This document shows, in pieces, positions 54,388 through 64,000 of a stretch of DNA of 64,000 bases; position 1 is the first letter of the stretch; the number at the start of each line of letters is the position of its first letter. The DNA comes from Annona cherimola (taxonomy: Eukaryota > Streptophyta > Magnoliopsida > Magnoliales > Annonaceae), in contig CM059973.1 of NCBI GenBank assembly GCA_030490835.1, positions 53,510,008 through 53,574,007 on the forward strand, read 5' to 3'. Under the pieces are notes generated by a model. That model did not search any database, was not told the origin of the DNA, and saw only the letters and a list, made by a program, of their open reading frames with translations. The position numbers and the translations under genes were made by a program.

Positions 54388-57300
54388 TGTGGCGCCCCAA
54401 ACCCGAGCGTCACATCCTAGCCCTTACCTCAAGATCGGATTGATTGGTAAACGTGATCAGGATTGTTGCCCTGTCACACGGCGGGATTTATCGGATATTT
54501 ATCCTGTTAAACATGGTCTTGTAACAGTTCATATAACACCTCATGTTCTCATAACTTCATTTTCATACATTTCTAAAACAATTCAAACCATTCATTACAT
54601 ACCAACATGCTGTTCGGTGAAATTTCGTCTTTTGCCTAAATCAGATGTCACTGCATGTACATATCATAGTCATTCATACCAAACATTCGAATAGTTTACA
54701 TCTATTCAACATAAAACACTGCATATAGTTTTACAATCATTTCACATCAGTTTCATAACATAAATTTCTAAGGATTTCTTAAGTCGGCGCTTGCTCCTTT
54801 GCCATGTCCGGTCCATCCCTGTCTTTGGGTTTGGAAAACGAAAACGTGAGTCGAAACTCAATAAGCAAGCTATTTGCATTTTTAGGCAAATCATTTCAGG
54901 CAACATTTTTCATTTAAAATAAACTTGGAAAGCATCTTATACCTTATCCAAAGGTATATCTTGAAAACATGAAATCCTGTACCCATCACGGGTCTCATAT
55001 GCATAATGCCATATGAAAACATGAACATGAACATCATATCTCCCTTAGGATGGAAGCTAGCCAGGAGACCATCCGTCACGTTAACTCCCATTTCAGAGAG
55101 GGCGTCGTCGGCCTTCGGCCTATTTCAAGCGACTTGGTCATACCAAGGGGGGACAATCGGTCCACTTACACCCTTCAAGTGGACCTAGTATCCTGTGCAC
55201 ATGAACTTTTGCATAAATTCATCTTTAACATGCTAGCATGATTTTTCAATCATAAACATCAAACCATATCATTTTTTTCCATAGCATTTGTCAAAGAAAC
55301 ATTTCATAATATTGCATTTGAAATAAACATCATTTCAACACCATTTTGCTAAGGGATGACCATCCTTAAAGACATTAGAAACAATTTCCATAGTTTTATC
55401 AAACAAGTTAGGATACAGATTGCATTTATGGAAACAATTTAGAAAAGCAAAAATCTTTTAGAAAATTTGTTTGCTTACCTGAACTTCTTAGCTTTCCTCC
55501 GCCACTTTCTCTTTGTCTTTGCCGACATGAAAATGATATGATTTTTCATACATTTCCTTTTCTCATATTTTACTTATTTTTTCAACCCATTCCATATACA
55601 CACATCATTTATTTGACTTCATAAGTCATCATACACATATATGGCTCATTTTGCACATATTAGCACCTTTCACACACATTCGGCTATCATACAACATAGC
55701 ATATACACATAACCCTAAAATTAGGGTATTCATTTCAATTTTTATAAATTCATTCATAAATCATTATACATAGGTTTCTTAACCCCTTTTTTGCTATTTA
55801 TCACATTTTTACCACCATTCCTTCATCGGCGTCCGTTTCAGACACCTGTTATCATCATAAATGACATTATAAAATTCCACTATTGGAATTTCACATCATA
55901 TTATGTAAAACAGACTTATATTCATGAATTTCATCATATTTTATGCATTTTTGCATAAAATTATTTTTCACAAGTTATTTCTCACATAAGCCCATCTAAC
56001 CCTTTCACACATGCCCCTTTTTGCTATACATACGTATGGAGTTTCATAAAATCCTCTAAGCCACATTTCATCTTATTTTCCAGAAGTCTAATTACCCTTT
56101 AATACCACTTTACTTAGGGTATTTTCGTGGGGTTTAAAATCCATTCGTCATAGGTTCCCATAACAGCAAGTTTGGAACCCGTTTTCCACCCGTTTAACGT
56201 GTCTTTTGACACATAACTATGGGCAGCCCTAAAATCCGAATTTTCCAGAAATATATCCACTTTTATCAACCCATTTTCTAGGGTTTAAAACATATTCAAC
56301 ATTCACATTTTCATTTCTCAAAACAGCGGGTAACCCACACGTTTTGAGACCCGTTTCTACTCCATACATGCATTACTTCAAAAATTCATAAAAATCAGTT
56401 ATGGATCTTATTTTCCTAAATCCTTTTGGGAATCAATTATACCTTAATACTAGGGTATTTTACCCTACATAAACTGTTTAGAACATGTACACCCATTTCC
56501 ATAGTATTTTTAGCATATATCTTGCAATTTCGGGTCATAAACCCTACTTCACGTTCCATAATTGCTAAAATCCATTTCTTAAGCTCAAAGCAACACATTT
56601 TCTTCATCAAAGCATGATTAATAACAGAAATACAACATTTAAACCATGCAGCAACACGTTATGGAAGTTTAGAGTTTTCAAGTTGGGTTTTCTCACTTGA
56701 AACACGTAAATATCGTCATTTCCATCAACCCAAACATGAAAATTCTTTCATAAATCCTAAAAATCATGTCGTATTCATTCAAAAGCATGTAAAATAGAGA
56801 TTTTACATATTTACTAAGCATGCTTTCCTTTCTCAAGTTTTGAGTTTAAGAACCCAAGTTAAACAACTCAAAATCGTCACATACTTACTTGTTTTTTAGC
56901 CAACTTAAACCCTAATGCTTGGAGATGATTTCTTCTTCAAGTTTCCTTCCTTTTTCCCTTGGTTTTTCTCCTCCTTTTGCTGGAAAATATGGACGTGAGC
57001 TGCTGGGTTGGCTTTGGGGTGGAAATTCCACACTTAGAAATTTTCTCAAGCCTCTCTCCAAGTGATCGTGCATGGCTTATAAGAGCTGGATTTTTTCCAG
57101 CAGTGGGGCCCACTTGGTGCTGTAATTCCACCCCCATTCAATGCTCCCTTATCTACCATATGGGATGGCACGTTTTCAACCAAATAAATTTGCATTTTTA
57201 CCAATTTTCAAAAGTCAAAAATTGCATCATCTTTGACCGTCCAATGCATCTCCAATTCACGTCCAATCTGTCCAGATTTTTATTCATTTATTCATTTTTA

Positions 57301-58406
57301 TTTTATGAAAAAACGTGGGTAATTTATGTCTATAATTACCCTTTAATTCATGCATTAATTTTGTGTAAATAAATTTAACAAATATTGCAGCAACTTAACA
57401 CGAAAAATCACATTTTCCACCCATACAAGTTGTCCACGTTTTCAGCAGTATATACTTGCCTTTTTCCATTTTTTAATTGCTGAAAATCTCCATTATTGAA
57501 TGCAAATATTATGTACTTATATCCCTGCAACATTTATGCATTTTTTAAAAATAAAAAAAAATCAAAAATGGGCACTAACCAGCCCTTGGACGTCTCCTCC
57601 TTGCCACCTTAGCTACACTCCCATAGATTCATCATTCCATGCATTGATTGAATGGATAATTCCCATATTTATGCTTTTTGAATAATTAAATAAAATATAC
57701 AAAGAATGGCCTGCAATTTTCCACCTCAAATTCCCATTCCATCAAGCATTTATGTATGGTACTCTAGCATTAATGCTATGATACTTTTGTGGAGCATAAG
57801 TCAAACTTGCTAACCTTTTTCAATGCAGGAATTTTCCCAATATTCTATGCTTAATCCAAGCCATTCAAAATAAATATCTCACCATTCCATTCAACCGTTT
57901 CAAATTTCAACTCAATCCGAGTTTTCTAGCTCCCGATATAGCCGTTTAAAGTTAACGGTTGAAATGAACATATACTTAAAAATTCATAATTCTCATTTCA
58001 TCAAGAATTTTCATAATCTTTTCATTCCATATACCAAGCCCAAACATTAAAAATTTTCATCTCAAATTTCACTTGAATCCGCCTTATAGGCGTTGAGTTA
58101 TGAATTTTTCAATATTTTCCATCAAACTTATCAATTTCCATATTAATCTCCATAATTCATTTTAAATAATGAAAAATAAATTTTCATGATATATTTGCAC
58201 ATTTAAAACACAAATAATTCATTCTAAACCCATGTTCTCATTTAGGCTCAAAATGCTTAATCACATAATTACTGCTAACCCATAACCCTAATTGTCATAT
58301 TTAGCAAAAATCAAATAATGCCTTTATAATTCCATAATTCATAAATAATCATCATATACATGTTCAATTGCATACATATGGGTCCTACATGGGTTAGGGT
58401 TTCACA
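54388..58406 (-). repeat. 5' LTR of the chromovirus, 4019 bp
   Basis: Plus-strand ends TGTGGCGCCCC and GTTTCACA. The TGTGGCGCCCCAAACCCGAG end is typical of plant Tekay/Del LTRs. The last 596 bp are repeated at 49482-50077. It is homologous in part to the LTR starting at 58685. No gene inside; small frames are incidental. Confidence 0.88.
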
Positions 58407-58684
58407 CTAGCATCGCGCAATTTTAATATTTGCTTTTCACCACTTCTTTCATGTTTTGGTTTAGACGCTTTTGGGATTCAATGCTCGTTTTGTAATTATC
58501 TTCCATGTGTATTCTATGCTTACATAAAAAAGGGCTTATGTCAGGTAAATCATTAATGCAGTAATCAATGACCTTCTTACGTTGTCTTAATTTAGTTAAA
58601 AGAGCCTTAGATTGGGATTCAGAGATGTTGACATTAATTATGACAGGATAAATAGAATCGGGGCCAGAAAATGCATACCTGAGG
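58407..58684 (-). pseudogene. Athila-type pre-RT / RT start fragment
   Basis: Minus strand reads LRYAFSGPDSIYPVIINVN, then a VIDYCINDLPDISP-type stretch, HRIHMEDN and SQKRLNQNMKEVVK. This is the region just before RT in Athila (compare 20040-20330 on the plus strand). One small frameshift lies near 58440. It is cut by the chromovirus at 58407 and by an LTR at 58685, both in coding sequence. Confidence 0.87.
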
Positions 58685-59487
58685 TGTGGCGCCCCCGACC
58701 CGAGGTATTGGAGCCTTACTCCAGGATTGTTTTTGATTAGTAAATGTGAAACAAGATTGTTGCCCTGATCACGCAGTGAGATTTTTGAATCTATTTCGTT
58801 TAGCGGAATTTTTTTTTTCTTTTTATTACATTTCCTTCATCTCATTCAATCTTTTACAAGCAACATATACTTGTAACTAATTGCACATATTATTCATAAC
58901 ACATTAACTTGATCCTTTACATTAAAGGTCCTCTTGACCTGATCATGTTATTTTCATGTCAATATCAAGTATCTATCTATTCTTAGTGTACCAGCATTTT
59001 CAACTAGCCTTTCTTCTGTTTTAGTCATATCATATCAATACAAGCTATTCATGAATATTCGTAACTCAAACAACTTGATCATTTATATCATAAACTCTCA
59101 TCGTCTAACTTTAACATGTGTATATCATATAATTGATACACAAGCAATCTTACTTTCATATTATAAATAATAATATATTCATGAGCTGAATTCAAATGGA
59201 ATTCTCAACATAAATACTTATCTGTTCACATCACATTAGATGTACTCACAACCTGAGACTTCATTATCAATACATTCATTCATCCATAATATGTAGGTAA
59301 ATAATATTTAGCTTTGCTCCTCCGCTTATGCCTTGTACCTGCCTAGGTTTGGGGAAAACAGAACGTGAGTGATAAACTAGTAAGCAAGCATTTTCATTTC
59401 AAATCTTTTCAAAACCTTTTTCCTATAAAATTTTCGTGACCCAAATTCTAAGCTTTTTAAAGGTGAAGCATATGCACGTAAACCTTT

Positions 59488-59876
59488 TCATATAAACCTT
59501 TTTCATGGGGACATTCTCATGTCCTAAAATATTTTCATGAAAACCTTTTTCTATGTGGACATTTTTCATGTCCTAAAATATTTTCATACAAATCCCTTGT
59601 TCATGTGGACATTCTTATGCCTTAAAATATTTTCATATAAACCCTTTTTCCATGTGGACATCCTTATGTCCTAAAATATTTTCATGAAAACCTTTTTCCA
59701 TTTGGACATTCTCATGTACTAAAATATTTTTATGTAAACCCTTTTTTCATGTGAACATTCTTATGTCCTAAAATATTTTCATGGAAACCGTTTTTCATGT
59801 GGATATCCTCATGTCCTAAAATTTTTTCATGAAAATCTTTTTCCATGTGGAAATTCTCATGTTCTAAAATATTTTA
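59488..59876. repeat. Minisatellite, eight 48-bp units
   Basis: Tandem units contain CATGTGGACATTCTCATGTC and CTAAAATATTTTCAT with scattered changes. It lies within the chromovirus-type LTR. Confidence 0.93.
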
Positions 59877-60255
59877 GTGTGTCTATTTTAGGGCTTTTTA
59901 AAGCATATGTAAATACGCTTCTATCTCTCTAGTAGGTGACACTTAGCAAGTGATCTTCCTTCCATAGTAAAGAAACCTTTCATGTGATAGCACGCAAGCC
60001 AGACGGCTATTCTTGAACCTATTCCCATTTTAGGGAGGGCGCCGCTAGCCTCCTGCTTTTTTTTAGCGACTTGGCTACATGTAGAGGGGGACCCCGGTCC
60101 ATCTACGACCGCCTCTATGATGGACTTATTCATTATTCTGGTGCACCATACATCATTTTTATCCACTTCGACATGCTAGCAAGATTTCATAAAACTATAC
60201 AGACCTCGATCTGTCCTCTTGAAATCTCACAGACATTGGTTTGTGTCTTTTTCTT

Positions 60256-60392
60256 AAAATCGAAAGCTCGGCAACTCTGTGCCTTTTTCAAAACTGAAAG
60301 CTTGGCAACTCTGTGCCCTCTTTTTTTTCAAAACTGAAAGCTTGATAACTCTGTGTGCTTTTTCAAAATTGAAAGCTTGACAACTTTGTGCC
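60256..60392. repeat. Minisatellite, four units of about 35 bp
   Basis: Units share AAACTGAAAGCTTGGCAACT followed by CTGTGCC and a T/C run. It lies in the same LTR, about 380 bp beyond the 48-bp array. Confidence 0.9.
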
Positions 60393-61896
60393 AAGGTTAT
60401 TTCATAAACAATGAATATGCAAACACATCATTTCCATTCATGTTATAATTCTTCATGTGATGGTACTCTAGCCCAGCGAAATCCTTGCCATATGGTAAAT
60501 GACACTTACCAAGTGATCAACTACCCACTGAAACACGACTATTCTACTAAAAGATGTCAACCACACCGACTTGGGAATTTCAAAGGCACAACTACTCATG
60601 AAAACATGATCTTTCTTACCCTAACTAGCCTCCTAACTTTCCGTGCATGACTTTCATTCACCCCGACGTTTTATACCTCAATCACATGTCATGTTGGTCA
60701 TTTTCTTATAGAGAAGAGCTTACATACTCATTTTTAACACAATTTGTAAAACAGTATTCAAATCAAAATTGTGGGATGACTACCCTTAAATGGTTTTAAA
60801 ATCATCAACATAAAGCAGTTTTCAAAACACTTCCAAATTCAAGGAATTTAGAAACATGTCAATTTTTAAAAAACATCAATAGTTTCAAAGGTTTTATTTA
60901 TTTACTTATAAACAAGCTTTAAAACTAATACGGTAAAATAATTCCGAAATTCTTCCATATTTGAAAAGAAAATAACATTTCAAAAGCTTTTCTTGTAAAT
61001 ATTTTTATTCCCATTTTTGGGCTTTGTAAAAGATATGTAAATGCATCTTTTTCATTCATCCACTCCGGCATCATATTTTTCATTTATACAACATCCCTGT
61101 CATTCTTATATATATGAAAAAGAACGTTCATATTCTTTGAATACCATTAACAAACAAAAATCAAATCATCTAATACAATCAACTTATTGGGTAGACCATC
61201 CTTTAACTCTTTTATAAACATCAGCATAAAGAATTTTCAAATTTTTTTACTACTCAGAGAGATTCCAAACATTCAAAGAATATCCTTTTTCAAGTGCTTT
61301 GCTTAAAAATACCATTTTCATAAAGAAATCAAACTTTCTTTTCACAAATCAAACTTTATTAAATCAACTTTTTTTCACAAACCCTTTTGAAATATTCAAA
61401 TGAATTAATTTCTAAACACTTCAACATTTAAAAAGAGTTTGCTTACAATGAAGAAATTCCAAAAGGTTTTTCTTGCTCCACATAATTTCATAAAAGAATC
61501 AAACTTCCTTATCATAAAATTTCTTTTTGAAATAGGATTTTGAAGGGCTTATTTACACATATTATTTCAATAGAGCAATTCACAATTCATTTCAACAATT
61601 GAGAATAAACATCATTTTTGTGAATGTTGCTTACTTATAAGCAAATCTTGGAATCATCAATATAAAGCCCTTTCAAACATTTCAACATTTGTGATGAAAT
61701 CAACATTTGCAAAAGTTTCCTTGCTTACCTGTGTGAAGTTCACTCGTCCCTTGGTCTTTTCCTTGCCTTCACTTAGACAAGTGGAAAATGATCATCTTAT
61801 ATGCTTGCATATCATCATATACTTGCATGCCTTGCCTTTTATTTAATTCATGTCCATATATCACTTGTCCCCAACCCTTACATGATCTCAATCTAT

Positions 61897-62177
61897 GGGT
61901 GTATTTGGGAATGGATAAAACTTTTGATGAATAGTTTTGGAGAGTAAAAGTTGTCAAATGATGTGATATGATATAGGTAATGATGAAAAGTAAAGAAGAT
62001 AAAGTTAAAATAGATAAGTTAGTCGTTTGGATAGTTGTGTAGAAATGATTAAAAAGTAGGGTAGTTGTATAGGAAAATGTGAAAAAATAATTAAAAAATA
62101 TGGTAGTTGTGGAGAGTGAAAAGTTTTAGATTGAAAAGTTTTAACTTGACATTTTTTGTACATTACCAAACACATCC
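61897..62177. mobile_element. MITE, 281 bp
   Basis: Ends GGGTGTATTTGGGAATG and, inverted, GGATGTGTTTGGTAATG (14 of 17 match), flanked by TAT on both sides (61894-61896, 62178-62180). The interior is AT-rich and noncoding. A partial relative lies at 42548-42735. The superfamily is unclear; a 3-bp TA-type duplication would suit PIF/Harbinger. Confidence 0.75.
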
Positions 62178-62954
62178 TATATGTGACTCATAACATGTTT
62201 GTTTATCATTTTTTCTTAGAGATGAACACCATCATCGCATATGTCACATATATGCACATTTTTCAATGGTGAGTCATTCATTTGACTCAATACCCTCATC
62301 TAGGGTATTTAATCTCTTTTTCAATCATTCAATACACTTACTTGAAACTATACCAAACTAAGTTCAAGTAAGGTTTCTCAACTTCATATTTACCCATCTA
62401 ATACTCTCTTTTTCACACACTTATGTGACCTAGTAATTAATTGCTTTGAATACTAACTTTTGTAGTCATTCAAGGCAATTATCTATGACTTATATCAAGT
62501 CATTTCTTTGTCAAAATTTTAAAATTTTCTACCATTAAGAAACATCTACGTAAATGCATATTTTTACTAAGTTTTTCTTTCTCAATTGCACCACATGAAA
62601 AATTATCAGACAACCACTCTTGTGATCTTGTTAGCTGCTTGTTCGTAAGCTTTAACAATATAAATTCACTTTAAATTTCTGCATTAAATCATCATTCCAA
62701 AACAGCCATGTTTTGTCTCATTTTTGGTTAAGTTCCACTTGTACAATTGCACCTTGATGATGTATACATTAAATATAATCTTTCACAACTCTTGTGATCT
62801 TTCAAGGCACTTATTCATAGTTGATAACAACCATTTTTGCACCAAAATTTTTGGAATAATCCATTATTTCTAAAACATCCACATACATGCATATACTGGA
62901 TAATTTTTTATTCATAATCAAGTGGGTCCTACAGTACATGGACTATATAGTGCA

Positions 62955-63860
62955 ATTGCATACACTGGATAATTTTCTATATGTATATATAGGAAATTGA
63001 TCTGGTGCATACGACTGTATCATACAATATATTCAAAACTGTTCCCACTTGATCATAAATAGGATATCTATCATACCATTGTATTTAAGATTATTTAACT
63101 TTTTAGCATACCAATTTTTATCCAAATAAAAAATGTGTATGAGCCCCATCTTTAAATGGTGCGAAATCAATGTACTAAAATTTTTTGACATAAATTTTAA
63201 TTTTAAAATAGTATTTTCAATATCTAAACTGTCTAAAGTATGATTTTTATACGGATAAATGATTGTATAATATATTATTATATTTTAATATACATGAGGT
63301 TCATTTTGTAACTAACTACACCGTAGTTACACAAGACCACATCTCTATGTATACGTAGATATGTCTCCATCTCAATTATGGCCCAATTGATCTGAAGTCT
63401 GATATTGAAGCCAAAACATTTTCCATTTTCCCTTGTGAATCATCTGGTGATTTACATATTCATCTAATTGTCTATTGTGGCAACGACAATCCCTAAGTTT
63501 GCAAATTGTAATAAGTACCTTTAAACTTAACTAAGGTAATCGGTGTGATACCTAGAACATTTCGAGACCCATAAATATAATCTAAATATTCAAAAGTTAT
63601 TAATACTATGATTTAAGTGAATGGATGGAATTAGGGCTAATAACTAAGTGAGGTGGTTAAGTTAATCACCTTAGCCCAATATGAGTTAATGTGCTCAAAA
63701 AAGACAAAATGAGGTATGAAAATGATGATGTTGCATGGTTAGATATTCCATTATTTATGAGTAAGTTGATGATAATGATGAAATAAATTAGGTTATTGTT
63801 ACAAAATTCATAACTTGACGTCTATGAAGCGGATTGATGTGAGATTTGAAAGGTAAACAC
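62955..63860. other. AT-rich DNA, no gene
   Basis: No frame or known repeat recognised. The word GCATAnACTGGATAATTTT occurs twice across the left limit (about 62889 and 62958). Confidence 0.5.
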
Positions 63861-64000
63861 TGTTGGCCCCGAGTTTATGGCTATTACCCAAGAGGGCAGG
63901 GGTGAATTGGGTATTTTGAAAATTTTACATAAACCGAAATTTTTTCCCTGTTTAATTTAATCCCCTTAATAAAACAAATGAATAATATGGAGAGAGATAA
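63861..64000 (-). repeat. Sirevirus-like LTR, cut by the window end
   Basis: TGTTGGCCCCGAGTTTATGG and the following 120 bases match the start of the solo LTR at 29966 most closely (ATTACC, AAATTTT, AAACnGAAATTT words in order). Confidence 0.88.

Larger units (their letters stand above)
49482..58406 (-). mobile_element. Chromovirus (Tekay/Del-like) Ty3/gypsy element
   Basis: Minus strand. A 4019-bp 5' LTR (54388-58406), tRNA-Met primer site, an unknown acidic ORF, RT, RNase H, integrase with a C-terminal chromodomain, a purine tract and only the first 596 bp of the 3' LTR (49482-50077). No gag or protease is recognisable. It split an Athila-type pol gene on the right (58407). On the left the cut LTR abuts Athila integrase, so the missing LTR and the Athila RT-RNase H were lost together. 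Confidence 0.9.
44116..58684 (-). mobile_element. Second Athila-type element, minus strand, fragmented
   Basis: Pieces in element order from right to left: pre-RT/RT start (58407-58684), then, beyond an inserted chromovirus (49482-58406), integrase (48440-49475), 3' noncoding DNA, purine tract and an LTR (44142-46740). RT, RNase H and anything upstream are missing from the window. On the far side of the LTR another primer site appears (44116-44138), implying a second internal region to the left. Confidence 0.8.
58685..62954 (-). mobile_element. Second chromovirus-type LTR (solo or truncated)
   Basis: Starts TGTGGCGCCCCCGACCCGAGG, matching the left end of the LTR at 54388. Further collinear matches occur (GATTGTTGCCCTG, AACGTGAGTnnnAAACT, GTAAGCAAGC, TTGCTTACCTG, TAGGGTATT, GTGGGTCCTAC). 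The right limit is uncertain (about 62950) because the terminal TTTCACA is not preserved. No primer site or coding region adjoins it in the window. Confidence 0.75.

Noticed and set aside
54320..57372. Frames of 124 aa (54320-54694) and 137 aa (56959-57372) as genes
   Set aside because: Inside the chromovirus LTR with no recognisable domain; LTRs of 4 kb contain such frames by chance.
63295..63299. TGAGG as the right target duplication of the LTR starting at 58685
   Set aside because: The 5-bp match and preceding CA are attractive, but the sequence beyond does not continue the Athila reading frame interrupted at 58684.

Overview
This is plant nuclear DNA made almost entirely of transposable elements. 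I found no cellular protein gene, rRNA or tRNA. The evidence is Ty1/copia Sirevirus-type elements with initiator-tRNA-Met primer sites, Athila-type Ty3/gypsy elements with the TGGCGC..GTTGCC primer site, chromodomain gypsy elements with a TGTGGCGCCCC LTR end, a plant hAT (DUF659-type) transposase relic and several MITE-like repeats. An angiosperm with a repeat-rich genome is the natural source; I cannot name the species. Layout: 1-1364 is a nearly perfect inverted repeat (arms about 550 bp) whose loop is an inverted copy of LTR sequence found again at 3606-3846. 1461-2228 is a cluster of short GGACC/GGTCC hairpins. 3274-33611 is a decayed minus-strand Sirevirus-like element. Inside it lie an Athila-type element on the plus strand (4719-23606, TSD ATTAT) and a solo LTR (29966-31307, TSD TCCTA). 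Inside the Athila element, splitting its gag, is a young minus-strand Sirevirus-like element (7967-18973, TSD GTAGT). The nest therefore has four insertions in a readable order. 33612-36890 holds a chromovirus relic and a hAT transposase relic; 38773-40380 is a plus-strand solo LTR of the Sirevirus kind. 44142-58684 is a second Athila-type element, minus strand, whose LTR carries a 740-bp hAT-like MITE with a perfect 8-bp TSD. It was split by a chromovirus (49482-58406) with a 4-kb 5' LTR, an amputated 3' LTR and no recognisable gag or protease, but with an unknown acidic ORF in their place. 58685 to about 62950 is another chromovirus-type LTR with two minisatellites, and the window ends inside a further Sirevirus-type LTR (from 63861). 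How the parts work: the only coding sequences are retrotransposon gag, protease, integrase, RT-RNase H and a Sirevirus third ORF. The young Sirevirus at 7967-18973 is closest to intact, yet it has two in-frame TGA codons in gag-pol and an Asn in place of the first catalytic Asp of RT. The most interesting signals are the palindrome with its locally copied loop, the hairpin cluster, dense palindromes in the LTRs, a duplicated polypurine tract, a gag/pol frame arrangement shared by two diverged elements, and the unknown acidic ORF.
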